From: Anaerolineales bacterium
GTDB lineage: Bacteria > Chloroflexota > Anaerolineae > JAAEKA01
Direction: 5' to 3'
Assembly: GCA_020634615.1 (NCBI GenBank)
Contig: JACKBI010000001.1
Coordinates: 682,001 to 746,000 of the forward strand
Length of the DNA stretch: 64,000 bases
In this document: one piece after another, positions 1 through 7,655 of the stretch
Position numbering within the stretch: position 1 is the stretch's first letter
Layout of the letters: the number at the start of each line of letters is the position of its first letter
Notes under the pieces: model-generated
Database searches by the model: none
Told to the model about the DNA's origin: nothing
The model's input: the letters and a program-made list of their open reading frames with translations, nothing else
Made by a program: the position numbers and the translations under genes

Positions 1-342
1 CTTGGTCAGCCGTTCGACCTGAAGCTGGCAGTCGAGGCACAACACAGCGTCCGGCTTGGCCGACAGACGCGCCGGGTCGATCTGCTCGCCGCAGCGTTCA
101 CAGGTGCCGTAGCGTCCCCGTTCAATCGCGCGCAGTGCAGCATTGACCGACTCAAGTTTCTTTTCCAGGGTTGTCAACAATGCCCGGTACATCTCCCGGT
201 CGAACAAGCCAGGATCGCCTTCATCTGCTTCAGCCTTGACTTCTTCCTGGAGCAAAATCTTGGTCTTCTCGATGTCGTCCATCAGTTCGATTCGTTCAGT
301 TTCCAGGACGGCGCGTTCAGCGTTGGTGTTAGGTGGTCTCAT
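1..342 (-). CDS. DksA/TraR-type C4 zinc-finger protein, 3' end cut by window edge
   Basis: The reading frame starts at the ATG at 342 and runs open off the left edge (114 codons seen). The N-terminal 75 residues are charged and helical. Then come C-E-R-C (81-84) and C-L-D-C (102-105), the C4 zinc finger of the DksA/TraR/YteA family. Members of this family bind RNA polymerase through the secondary channel or are of unknown role. The acidic coiled-coil tip that defines true DksA could not be confirmed. The gene diverges from recJ. Confidence 0.85.
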   Translation of the reverse strand, partial: MRPPNTNAERAVLETERIELMDDIEKTKILLQEEVKAEADEGDPGLFDREMYRALLTTLEKKLESVNAALRAIERGRYGTCERCGEQIDPARLSAKPDAVLCLDCQLQVERLTK

Positions 343-498
343 GGTCGTGATCCATGTCCTTTCTATCGATTCTGATCGCAGGCTCGGGGGCCGGCGGATG
401 GCTGGCCCAGCACCTGTGCCAGATTGGTGCTAGGTTATACCATGACTTTGTGTGGGAGTCAATGATCTATGTCATATTTCGTTCGAGGGGACGCAACG

Positions 499-527
499 TT
501 GCCCGATTACCGCGGGTCGGCTATAAT
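499..527 (+). promoter_or_regulatory. Sigma-70-type promoter of recJ
   Basis: TTGCCC (499-504) and a perfect TATAAT (522-527) are separated by 17 bases. A start about 7 bases after the -10 box falls at about 534, next to the ATG at 535. This points to a leaderless transcript and argues against the more upstream in-frame ATG at 469. Confidence 0.75.
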
Positions 528-534
528 CCCGTGC

Positions 535-2286
535 ATGACCGGCTCCGCAACCCAGCAAAAACAATGGATCGTCCAACCGCAAGCGCCTGACAGCCACCTG
601 GCGCGCTTCAGCCACGTTTCGCCCCTCATCGTGCAGCTATTGTGGAGCCGCGGCGTGCAAGCGCCCGACGAGGTCGAGGCGTTCCTGGCCGGCGTCGCCC
701 GGGTGGACAACCCGTTTCGCATCGCGGGCATGAATGAGGCGGTCGAACGCATCCGGCGCGCCATTCGCAACGGCGAGCGCATCGCTGTCTATGGCGACTT
801 CGACGCCGACGGCGTGACCGCAACCGCTTTGATGGTGCAAACGTTGAGCGCGCTGGGCGCATTCGTGCGTCCTTACATTCCCCATCGCGTCGACGAGGGC
901 TACGGCCTCAACAACAGCGCCCTCAGCGAGCTGGCGCGCGAGGGACAGCAGCTGATCATCACCGTCGATTGCGGCATCCGCGCTGTGGACGAGGTCGCGT
1001 TTGCCAACCGGCTGGGGCTGGACGTCATCGTCACCGACCATCACTCGGTGGGCGCGGAGTTGCCGCCTGCGCTGGCCGTCATCAATCCCAAGCGTGCCGA
1101 CTGCGACTACCTGTTCAAGGGGCTGGCGGGCGTCGGCCTGGCCTTCAAACTGGCTCAGGGGCTGTTGCGCACCCAGCAGAAGTCGCCCATACGCCGCGAT
1201 CTTACCGTCGATCTGGACGAAGCTGATTTGCTGGACCTGGTGGCGCTGGGCACGGTGGCCGACCTTGCGCCGCTGCTGGATGAAAACCGGGCGCTGGTGC
1301 AGCGCGGCCTGGAGCGCATCAACCAGCCGCAGCGGCCCGGCCTGCAGGCGCTGATTGCCAAGACTGGTCTGTCGCTGGGCCAGATCACGGCCACCTCCAT
1401 CGGTTTCGTCCTCGGGCCGCGGCTGAACGCTGCCGGCCGGCTGGAAAGCGCAATGCTCGCCTACGAGTTGCTCCAGACCGACGATGTTTTCAAGGCCGCC
1501 AGTCTGGCCACGGAACTGGATCATCTGAACGCCCGCCGCCAGCAGCTTACCGCCCAGTCGGTAGAAATCGCCCAGGCGCAGATCGCGGCGGATGGGGCAG
1601 ATGGCTACCTCTACATGGTCGCCGGCAATGAGTTTCTTTCCGGCATCGTCGGGTTGGTCGCTGGCAGGCTGGTCGAGCAGTACTACCGCCCATCGCTGGT
1701 GGTGGAACTGGGCGAACGGCAGAGCCGCGGCAGTGCGCGCAGCATCGCCGAGTTCGACATCACCAAGGCGCTGGATCGCTGTGCGGCGGCCGGTCTGCTG
1801 GTCAGACACGGCGGACACGCGGCCGCCGCCGGTTTCACGGTCGAGAACAGGAAGCTGCCGGCGCTGAAGACCACTCTGCAGGAGATCGCCGCCGAACAGC
1901 TCAGTGGCAAGAACCTCCAGCCCAGCCTGGCTATCGACGCCGAGATCGCGTTGGGCGACGTGGACTGGGCGACCTGGGGTCTGTTGCAGCAGATGGAACC
2001 GACCGGCTACGCCAATCCGCAGCCGCTTTTCCTGAGCCGCCGCTTGCAGGTGCGCGACGCGCGCAAAGTCGGCTCGGACGGCGCTCACCTGAAGCTGGTG
2101 GTCAGCGATCCCGAAGCTGGCCCGCGCCGCGAGGTTGCCTGGGATGCCATCGCCTTTCGCCAGGGCCACTGGTATGGCAAGCTGCCGCGGGTCGTCGATC
2201 TGGCCTACAAGCTGGAAGAGAACAACTGGAACGGCAACCGGCGGCTGCAACTGGTGGTCGAAGACCTGCGCCCGGCTGAACGCTGA
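535..2286 (+). CDS. recJ: Single-stranded-DNA-specific exonuclease RecJ
   Basis: RecJ is the 5'-3' single-strand exonuclease of RecF-pathway recombination and mismatch repair (family knowledge). With a start at 535 the protein has 583 residues, a normal length. The DHH core is complete: D-F-D-A-D (88-92), D-C-G (145-147), T-D-H-H (167-170), G-P-R-L-N-A-A-G-R (294-302) and the DHHA1 motif H-G-G-H (425-428). The C-terminal OB-like domain follows. An in-frame ATG at 469 exists, but the promoter at 499-527 lies inside that extension, so 535 is preferred. ATG 564 is a less likely alternative. Confidence 0.95.
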   Translation: MTGSATQQKQWIVQPQAPDSHLARFSHVSPLIVQLLWSRGVQAPDEVEAFLAGVARVDNPFRIAGMNEAVERIRRAIRNGERIAVYGDFDADGVTATALMVQTLSALGAFVRPYIPHRVDEGYGLNNSALSELAREGQQLIITVDCGIRAVDEVAFANRLGLDVIVTDHHSVGAELPPALAVINPKRADCDYLFKGLAGVGLAFKLAQGLLRTQQKSPIRRDLTVDLDEADLLDLVALGTVADLAPLLDENRALVQRGLERINQPQRPGLQALIAKTGLSLGQITATSIGFVLGPRLNAAGRLESAMLAYELLQTDDVFKAASLATELDHLNARRQQLTAQSVEIAQAQIAADGADGYLYMVAGNEFLSGIVGLVAGRLVEQYYRPSLVVELGERQSRGSARSIAEFDITKALDRCAAAGLLVRHGGHAAAAGFTVENRKLPALKTTLQEIAAEQLSGKNLQPSLAIDAEIALGDVDWATWGLLQQMEPTGYANPQPLFLSRRLQVRDARKVGSDGAHLKLVVSDPEAGPRREVAWDAIAFRQGHWYGKLPRVVDLAYKLEENNWNGNRRLQLVVEDLRPAER

Positions 2287-2321
2287 TGAACTGCGGCGCG
2301 CTCAGCCGCCCAAGTCTCGTT

Positions 2322-2341
2322 ACTCCCGCCTCCGCGGGAGT
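2322..2341. repeat. Short REP-like palindrome (ACTCCCGC/GCGGGAGT)
   Basis: An 8-bp inverted repeat with a 4-base loop lies 36 bases after the recJ stop. It belongs to the same sequence family as the elements near 18.7, 43.2, 45.5 and 58.3 kb. It could act as a weak transcript end, but no T-tract follows it. Confidence 0.6.
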
Positions 2342-2428
2342 CCAGCAATGTGCCAGCCTGGATTGCTGCTTCCGCTGGTAATGTCAGGTGAGCAAATTAC
2401 CGGTTTACTCACTCGTTGGAGGTCACCG

Positions 2429-2683
2429 ATGATAATCCGTGTCGCAAAAGTTGGAACCCGCAACCGGGTCGTACTGCCCGTGGAAGTGCTGGATGTGTTG
2501 GGAGTCGACTCGGGCGACGCCCTGTTTTTCGTCATTCGCGACCACACGGTGCAGCTCAGCCGCAGCCCGGAGAATTTCAGCGAGTATCTGGCGCTGCACA
2601 ACGAGACCTTGCCGGCGCCGGTGGACCCGGACGACATCGACCCGCGCCAGATGCGTTTTGGCTGGGGCGAGGAAGCGTGGTAA
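2429..2683 (+). CDS. AbrB/MazE/SpoVT-type DNA-binding protein
   Basis: An 84-residue protein. Residues 1-45 match the swapped-hairpin AbrB fold: a beta strand with V-A-K-V-G, then N-R-V-V-L-P, then a helix ending G-V-D-S-G-D and a final strand. The start is fixed by GGAGG at 2418-2422. Such proteins are transition-state regulators or antitoxins of MazEF/VapBC pairs. No toxin gene follows; the next gene is a small membrane protein 9 bases downstream, so it may be an orphan antitoxin or a local regulator. The C-terminus (residues 55-84) is acidic. Confidence 0.8.
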   Translation: MIIRVAKVGTRNRVVLPVEVLDVLGVDSGDALFFVIRDHTVQLSRSPENFSEYLALHNETLPAPVDPDDIDPRQMRFGWGEEAW

Positions 2684-2692
2684 TCTGAAACC

Positions 2693-2962
2693 ATGAGCAC
2701 GTCAAACGACCAACCAACACGCCGGCGACTGTCCGGCCCCTTGAAGATCGGCCTCGTTGCGGCCGCGCTGGGCATTGCGCTGGCGCTGGTCGGCATCGCT
2801 CGTGGCAACGTGCCACTCAACCCGACCAGTGTGCTGCTGGCGCTGCTGATCTCCGGCGGAAGCTGGGGACTGGTTGCCTGGGCGGTAGCCACTGCCGCGT
2901 ACGATGTCGAGGCGGATCTGGCCGAGGCTGAAAGCGCCGATGCAGGGAGCGCAACCGAATGA
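2693..2962 (+). CDS. Small two-helix membrane protein, unrecognised
   Basis: An 89-residue protein with a basic N-terminus (T-R-R-R), two hydrophobic segments at about residues 18-38 and 44-66, and an acidic tail. By the positive-inside rule both termini should be cytoplasmic. It starts 9 bases after the AbrB-type gene and its stop overlaps the start of the HAD phosphatase gene by 4 bases, so the three are almost surely co-transcribed. I do not recognise the family. Confidence 0.7.
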   Translation: MSTSNDQPTRRRLSGPLKIGLVAAALGIALALVGIARGNVPLNPTSVLLALLISGGSWGLVAWAVATAAYDVEADLAEAESADAGSATE

Positions 2963-3786
2963 GCAGAAGCGGCATGGACACCGTTAACGCCTTCCTGCTC
3001 GACCTGGACGGCGTATTGCTGCGCGGCATGGAACCGCTGCCCGGCGCGGCCGAGTTCATCGATACGTTACACGCGACCGGCACACCGTTCCTGGTGATGA
3101 CCAACAATGCCACCAGCACGCCCGATCAGGTGGCCGGACGGCTTAATAAAATGGGTGTCGCGGTCACGCCGGATGACGTCTATTCTTCCGCGCTGGCCAC
3201 CGTTGGCTGGCTGCAGCACCGCTATCCGGCCGGCAGCCGCGTGTTGTATGTCGGCGAGACGGGATTGCGGGTCGCGCTGGCAGGCGGCGGGTTCGAACTG
3301 GTTGACAGCCACCGCGACGCCGACGTCGTCGTGACTGCGCTGGATCGCACGATCACCTACGCGCGGTTGGCCGAGGCAGCGCTGGCCATCAACGCCGGCT
3401 GCCGGTTTGTCGCCACTAACCCCGACCGCTCCATCCCCACCGAACGCGGCATCGAGCCGGGAGCCGGGGCGATCCAGGCATTTCTGCAGGCCACGACGGG
3501 CGTCGCGCCGACCGTCATTGGCAAGCCGGAGACGGCGTTTTTCACTCTGGCCATCGAACGATTGGGCTGCTCCGCAGACGAAACTGTGATGGTCGGCGAT
3601 CGTTACGACACCGACATTCTGGGCGGCGCGCGGGCCGGCGTCCGCACCATGGCCGTGCTGACGGGTATCTCCACTGCCGAGGAACTGACCACAGCCGAGT
3701 TCCCACCGACGTGGCTCTTTGCGGATCTTGTCGAATTGTTGGCGGCGTGGTCTGGCGAACGCAGCTCTTTTCTGGTGCAGCGATGA
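2959..3786 (+). CDS. HAD-superfamily (IIA, NagD/PGP-like) phosphatase
   Basis: A 275-residue protein of the class IIA HAD type, whose members dephosphorylate sugar phosphates, 2-phosphoglycolate or p-nitrophenyl phosphate. Motif I is L-D-L-D-G (Asp15 nucleophile, Asp17 acid/base). Motif II is T-N-N-A (48-51). The G-K-P-E segment supplies the lysine, and motif IV is G-D-R-Y-D-T-D (213-219). The cap domain lies between motifs II and III. The true substrate cannot be read from sequence. Its ATG overlaps the previous stop, and its own TGA overlaps the rlmN start as ATGA. Confidence 0.9.
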   Translation: MSRSGMDTVNAFLLDLDGVLLRGMEPLPGAAEFIDTLHATGTPFLVMTNNATSTPDQVAGRLNKMGVAVTPDDVYSSALATVGWLQHRYPAGSRVLYVGETGLRVALAGGGFELVDSHRDADVVVTALDRTITYARLAEAALAINAGCRFVATNPDRSIPTERGIEPGAGAIQAFLQATTGVAPTVIGKPETAFFTLAIERLGCSADETVMVGDRYDTDILGGARAGVRTMAVLTGISTAEELTTAEFPPTWLFADLVELLAAWSGERSSFLVQR

Positions 3787-4973
3787 GTGAAGCTGCTATC
3801 CTCACACATCTTCTTGATCTGACCCGCGCCGAAACGATTGACTATTTGCGTGCATTGGGGCAGCCTGCCTACCGCGCCGATCAGGTGCGCCAGTGGCTGT
3901 ACAAGCAGCTGGTGACGGATCCGGCAGAGATGACCAGCCTGCCACTGACTCTGCGCACAACGCTGGCCAGCGAGACCGATGCTCCCTTGCTGACCCCGGT
4001 CGTCGAAACCCACTCACGCGACGGCCGGACCACCAAGACGCTGTTCCGGCTGCACGACGGCCAGTTGATCGAGACGGTGTTGATGCGCTACCATCGGCGC
4101 AACACGGTCTGCATCAGCAGCCAGGCCGGCTGCGCCATGGGCTGTACGTTCTGCGCGACAGCGCTGATGGGCTTGCAGCGCAACTTGACGCCGGGCGAGA
4201 TTGTGGCACAGGTATTGCATTTTCAGCGCTGGCTGGATGAGGAAGGGAACGGAGGGAAAAGAGGGAAAGAAGGGCAAGAGGCCGAAAACGAAGAGTTCGT
4301 GCAGGATGATCCTGAAGCGCACGATACCGATTACGAACCACCGATCACTGATCACCGACCACTGATTACCGATCATGCGCAGCGGGTGACCAACGTGGTG
4401 GTGATGGGCATGGGCGAGCCGCTGGCGAACTATGGCAACCTGTGGAAGGCGCTGCATAACATGATCGACGCGGACGGATTCGGGCTGGGCGCACGCCACG
4501 TCACTGTCAGCACGGTAGGGCTGGTGCCGGGCATCGACCGGTTTGCCGAGGAACCGTTGCAGGTCAACCTGGCGGTCAGCCTGCATGCGCCCAACGATGA
4601 CCTGCGGGCGCAGCTTGTCCCGATCAACCATCGGTACCCCATCGCCGAGCTGATGGACGCCTGCCGCCGCTACGTGGCACGCACCAATCGCCGTATCAGC
4701 TTCGAATACGCCATGATGCGCGGCATCAACGACAGCCAGGCCCTGGCGCAGGACCTGGCCGACCTGCTGCGCGGCCTGCTGTGCCACGTCAATCTGATCC
4801 CCCTCAACCCGGTCAAGGGTTCCCCCTATCAGCCGTCAACTCGTGAAGATGTGGATGTGTTTGTGGAGACGCTGCGCGCTGCGGGCATTTCAGCGACGCT
4901 GCGAGTCAGACGCGGCATCGATATCGATGCCGGCTGCGGGCAACTGCGAGCGCGTGTCGCGGAACAAAAATGA
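3783..4973 (+). CDS. rlmN: 23S rRNA (adenine-2503-C2)-methyltransferase RlmN, with in-frame insertion
   Basis: This radical-SAM enzyme methylates A2503 of 23S rRNA and A37 of some tRNAs (family knowledge). The cluster motif C-A-M-G-C-T-F-C has Cys117, Cys121 and Cys124. G-M-G-E-P-L and the C-terminal C-G-Q segment (the methylated cysteine) are present. The protein is 396 residues long, about 45-50 more than usual. The excess is a hydrophilic stretch at about residues 153-200 between the helix after the cluster and the G-M-G-E-P motif. The start at 3783 overlaps the HAD gene stop, which supports translational coupling. Confidence 0.93.
   Translation: MSEAAILTHLLDLTRAETIDYLRALGQPAYRADQVRQWLYKQLVTDPAEMTSLPLTLRTTLASETDAPLLTPVVETHSRDGRTTKTLFRLHDGQLIETVLMRYHRRNTVCISSQAGCAMGCTFCATALMGLQRNLTPGEIVAQVLHFQRWLDEEGNGGKRGKEGQEAENEEFVQDDPEAHDTDYEPPITDHRPLITDHAQRVTNVVVMGMGEPLANYGNLWKALHNMIDADGFGLGARHVTVSTVGLVPGIDRFAEEPLQVNLAVSLHAPNDDLRAQLVPINHRYPIAELMDACRRYVARTNRRISFEYAMMRGINDSQALAQDLADLLRGLLCHVNLIPLNPVKGSPYQPSTREDVDVFVETLRAAGISATLRVRRGIDIDAGCGQLRARVAEQK
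4241..4384 (+). other. Low-complexity in-frame insertion inside rlmN
   Basis: The first half is purine-rich and encodes Gly/Lys/Glu runs. The second half consists of near-repeats of CGATCACTGATCACC and CGACCACTGATTACC, encoding I-T-D-H twice. It keeps the frame and lies between conserved RlmN blocks. It looks like intergenic-type repeat DNA captured by the gene, unlike anything in the flanking coding sequence. Confidence 0.7.
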
Positions 4974-5003
4974 CCGTCACCCTTCGAAAGTGACGGTCAT
5001 TTG
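4970..5003 (+). terminator. Rho-independent terminator of rlmN
   Basis: An 11-bp perfect stem, ATGACCGTCAC (4970-4980) with GTGACGGTCAT (4990-5000), overlaps the rlmN stop codon. It is followed by only three T. A-rich DNA on the left makes it weakly bidirectional. Confidence 0.7.
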
Positions 5004-5045
5004 ATACGTTATCGCGAGATTCATGCGGTTGTTTACCATAAATCC

Positions 5046-5074
5046 TTGCCAAAACCCGTGCAAACACGTACAAT
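5046..5074 (+). promoter_or_regulatory. Promoter-like element with no immediate gene
   Basis: TTGCCA (5046-5051), 17 bases, TACAAT (5069-5074). It points toward the 3' end of rpmB, which is on the opposite strand. It may drive an antisense RNA or a long leader for the Asp23/fakA genes downstream. The rest of 4974-5155 shows only the two terminators. Confidence 0.5.
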
Positions 5075-5121
5075 ACATCGACCCGCTTTTCGCGGCTTTA
5101 CCGAGCAGTCAGGCAAAAATG

Positions 5122-5154
5122 CAAGAGCCGATAGCTCTTGGCTATCGGCTCTTG
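5122..5154 (-). terminator. Rho-independent terminator of rpmB
   Basis: A 14-bp perfect stem (5122-5135 with 5141-5154, 5-base loop) lies right after the rpmB stop. Read on the minus strand it is followed by TTGCATTTTTG, so it has a T-rich tail. Confidence 0.85.
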
Positions 5155-5155
5155 T

Positions 5156-5338
5156 CTAGCGGGTCTTGTTGAGGGTCTTGATACAGCTCGTGCAAACGGC
5201 TTTGCTCTGCTGCTTGCCGTCAACCATCACCTTGGTTCGCTGTACGTTGACGTTCCAGCGGCGCTTGGTGTGGCGCATCGAGTGGCTAACGTTATGGCCG
5301 AACTGTGGACCACGACCGCAAACTTGACACTTTGCCAT
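5156..5338 (-). CDS. rpmB: 50S ribosomal protein L28
   Basis: A 60-residue L28 of the zinc-binding type. It starts M-A-K-C-Q-V-C with the usual G-x-N-V-S-H-S segment, and has cysteine pairs 4/7 and 49/52 forming the ribbon. It is a structural protein of the large subunit. GAGGTGAT lies before the ATG. It is monocistronic, with its own promoter (5416-5444) and terminator (5122-5154), and is divergent from the Asp23 gene. Confidence 0.97.
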   Translation of the reverse strand: MAKCQVCGRGPQFGHNVSHSMRHTKRRWNVNVQRTKVMVDGKQQSKAVCTSCIKTLNKTR

Positions 5339-5364
5339 AAGACTATCACCTCGTTACGCAAATG

Positions 5365-5390
5365 AAAACCCCGAGGCAATCACCACGGGG
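5365..5390 (-). promoter_or_regulatory. Possible attenuator hairpin in the rpmB leader
   Basis: In the rpmB 5' leader the minus strand reads CCCCG, a 12-base loop, CGGGG, then TTTT, 27 bases before the start codon. The shape is that of a small intrinsic terminator or a protein-binding hairpin, as expected for autoregulated ribosomal protein genes. The stem is only 5 bp, so this is tentative. Confidence 0.4.
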
Positions 5391-5415
5391 CAGAATTCCC
5401 TGCACGACCGTTCGG

Positions 5416-5444
5416 ATCATAGCATAAGTGCTGCGCTCGCGCAA
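5416..5444 (-). promoter_or_regulatory. Promoter of rpmB
   Basis: On the minus strand: TTGCGC (5444-5439), 17 bases, TATGAT (5421-5416). This predicts a leader of about 70 bases before rpmB. Confidence 0.7.
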
Positions 5445-5466
5445 ATGCGACGTGGATAAGACAAGT

Positions 5467-5838
5467 ATGAGTGTGCAAGAAGAAGAACTGGGCCGCATCA
5501 AGGTCTCCCCATCCGTCATCGCATCCCTGGCAGCCGAGGCAGTCAAGGAATGCTATGGCGTGGTGGGCATGAGCAGGCGCAACTTGCTGGACGAGTTGGC
5601 CGGCTCGTTACAACGCGGCGCACGTCGCGGCATCGATGTCACCATCGGCGACCAAGGTGTCATTGTCGATGTGTTCGTCGTGGTCGAATATGGCATTCGC
5701 ATCACTGAGGTTGCCAACAGTGTGATGCGGCGCGTCTATTTTACGCTGACGAGCAAGGCTGGCGTGCCAGTCGCCGCAGTCAACGTCCACGTCCAGGAAC
5801 TGCGCGTCGGTGATGACGCCGCCAGAAAATCATCCTAA
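5467..5838 (+). CDS. Asp23/Gls24 family envelope stress response protein
   Basis: A 123-residue protein of the Asp23 (DUF322/YloU) family: G-R-I-K-V-S-P-S-V-I near the N-terminus, A-x-E-A-V-K-E-C-Y-G-V-V-G-M, and I-T-E-V-A-N-S-V in the second half. It is usually found next to the DAK2-domain kinase gene, as here (19 bases before fakA); YloU-YloV is the Bacillus equivalent. No strong ribosome site precedes ATG 5467; a GTG at 5428 in frame is an alternative start. A second family member lies at 15042-15416. Confidence 0.88.
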   Translation: MSVQEEELGRIKVSPSVIASLAAEAVKECYGVVGMSRRNLLDELAGSLQRGARRGIDVTIGDQGVIVDVFVVVEYGIRITEVANSVMRRVYFTLTSKAGVPVAAVNVHVQELRVGDDAARKSS

Positions 5839-5856
5839 CCTCCCGCGAGGAAGCAT

Positions 5857-7608
5857 TTGACCAGTAGTAGTGTAGCAGCCCCAGAACGAACGGTCCCGCG
5901 CCAGGGCGCAACAACCGTCGCACATACAATTCCAGAGATCGATGGTCAGGACCTCAAGGTTCTGGTTGAGGCCGGCTACCGCTGGCTGGAGCGCCACCGC
6001 GACATCGTCAACGCACTGAACGTGTTTCCTGTTCCTGATGGCGACACCGGCATCAATATGGTGCTGACCATGCGCGCGGCCTGGGCAGAGATCGAACACA
6101 GCAGCGAAACGCACATCGGTCGCGTGGCGCAGGCCGTGGCACAAGGTGCGCTGATGGGCGCCCGCGGCAACTCCGGCGTCATCCTCTCGCAGATCCTGCG
6201 CGGCATGGCACACAGTTTCCGCGACAAGGCCAGCATCGGCCCGCGTGACCTGGCTGCCAGCCTGCGGGCAGGCAGTGAAACCGCCTACAAGGGTGTTGTC
6301 AAGCCGGTGGAGGGCACGATCCTGACAGTTGTCCGGGAGGCCTCCGACAACGCGGTGCGCGCCGCGGCAGTAACGCAGGACTTCGATTTTGTGATGGCCC
6401 ACATGCTCGAGTCGGCTGGCGAAGCGGTAGAGAAGACACCGTTGCTGCTGCCGGTTCTGGCTGCTGCCGGCGTCGTCGATTCGGGCGGCAAGGGCCTCTT
6501 CTATATTTTGGAAGGGATGCTGCGCGGGCTGCGCGGCGAGGCAGTTCAGCTCGCCGGACAACCGTTGCTGGATGAACCAAAGTTTGCTTCGATAAGTGTT
6601 GATCCACTCAACTTGCCACCGATCCGCTACGGCTTTGACGTGCAGTTTCTTGTGTGGGGCAACAACCTGGATGTAGAAGCGATCCGCGCGCAGATCAGCG
6701 CCATGGGCGATTGCCCGTTGGTCGAGGGCAGTTCGACCCTTGTCAAAGTGCATGTACACCACTTCGACCCAAGCGTACCGCTGGCCTATGGCATCAGCCA
6801 GGGATTTATCACGGACGTGGTGGTAGAGAATATGGATGCGATGGCTGCGGCAGGCATGGCGCCCGATGACGTCAAGGATGAGTTGGCATGGGGCAGCGGG
6901 CGCGCCGTTCAAATGACAGCCCACGCAGTGCACAACGTCGGTGTCGTCGTGGTTGCACCGGGTCCCGGCCTTGAAAAGGTGTTTCTCAGCCTGGCCATGG
7001 GACCGATGGCCGTCGTGGCCGGCGGCCAAACCATGAATCCCAGCACACAGGATCTACTGGAAGCCATCGAATCGCTGGACACCGACGAAGTCATCCTGCT
7101 GCCCAACAACAGCAACGTCATCCTGGCGGCTCAGCAAGCCCATCGGCTAGCCGCCGACTTGATGCCCCAGAAACGGGTGGAAGTCGTTCCCAGCCGCACC
7201 ATCCCCCAGGGCATCAACGCCGTGCTGGCCATCACGGTGCAGGATGACCTTGACAAAAACGTGAACAACATGACCGGCGCCCTCACCGATGTCATCACTG
7301 GCGAAGTGACGATTGCGGTGCGTGACGCGAGTTTCGACGGAGTCGATGTCAAGAAGGGCGATGCCATTGGCTTGCTGGACGACCGGCTGTCCGCCCGCGG
7401 TGACAATCCCGCGGCGGTGTTGTTCACGCTTCTTGAGCAAATGGACGCCGGCGACGCCGAGAACATCACCGTCTACCACGGCGATCAGATAGACAGCACG
7501 GCTGCGGAAACGTTGGAGCAACAACTCATCGCTGCTTACCCCGATCAGCGGATCGAGATCATCTACGGGGGACAACCTCATTATCATTTTATCATTTCGA
7601 CTGAATAG
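5857..7608 (+). CDS. fakA: Fatty acid kinase catalytic subunit (FakA/YloV, DAK2 domain)
   Basis: FakA phosphorylates a fatty acid held by FakB, giving acyl-phosphate for phospholipid synthesis (established in Firmicutes). The 583-residue protein has the DAK2 kinase domain, with metal/ATP-binding D-G-D-T-G (61-65) and G-A-R-G-N-S-G (101-107). The C-terminal half has the DegV-like DAK1_2 fold, with G-G-Q-T-M-N-P-S and L-P-N-N-S-N. The start is a TTG preceded by GAGGAAG. It follows an Asp23 gene and precedes a DegV/FakB gene, the expected partner. Confidence 0.9.
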   Translation: MTSSSVAAPERTVPRQGATTVAHTIPEIDGQDLKVLVEAGYRWLERHRDIVNALNVFPVPDGDTGINMVLTMRAAWAEIEHSSETHIGRVAQAVAQGALMGARGNSGVILSQILRGMAHSFRDKASIGPRDLAASLRAGSETAYKGVVKPVEGTILTVVREASDNAVRAAAVTQDFDFVMAHMLESAGEAVEKTPLLLPVLAAAGVVDSGGKGLFYILEGMLRGLRGEAVQLAGQPLLDEPKFASISVDPLNLPPIRYGFDVQFLVWGNNLDVEAIRAQISAMGDCPLVEGSSTLVKVHVHHFDPSVPLAYGISQGFITDVVVENMDAMAAAGMAPDDVKDELAWGSGRAVQMTAHAVHNVGVVVVAPGPGLEKVFLSLAMGPMAVVAGGQTMNPSTQDLLEAIESLDTDEVILLPNNSNVILAAQQAHRLAADLMPQKRVEVVPSRTIPQGINAVLAITVQDDLDKNVNNMTGALTDVITGEVTIAVRDASFDGVDVKKGDAIGLLDDRLSARGDNPAAVLFTLLEQMDAGDAENITVYHGDQIDSTAAETLEQQLIAAYPDQRIEIIYGGQPHYHFIISTE

Positions 7609-7655
7609 CCCGGTTCGCCGGTGGTTGTTCAGTTGACCTGTCCCAGGAGCGTGGT

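Noticed and set aside
469..534. N-terminal extension of RecJ from the ATG at 469
   Set aside because: The recJ promoter lies within it and the added residues do not resemble RecJ.
637..2250. A 537-codon open frame antisense to recJ
   Set aside because: Its product is low-complexity Gln/Arg/Leu text without domains; it is the high-GC shadow of recJ. The same holds for long antisense frames at 8908-10476, 17249-18496, 19890-21497 and 24635-25651.
2439..2696. Alternative frame overlapping the AbrB-type gene
   Set aside because: It is Arg/Cys/Trp-rich with no motif. The AbrB frame has the ribosome site and the fold signature.
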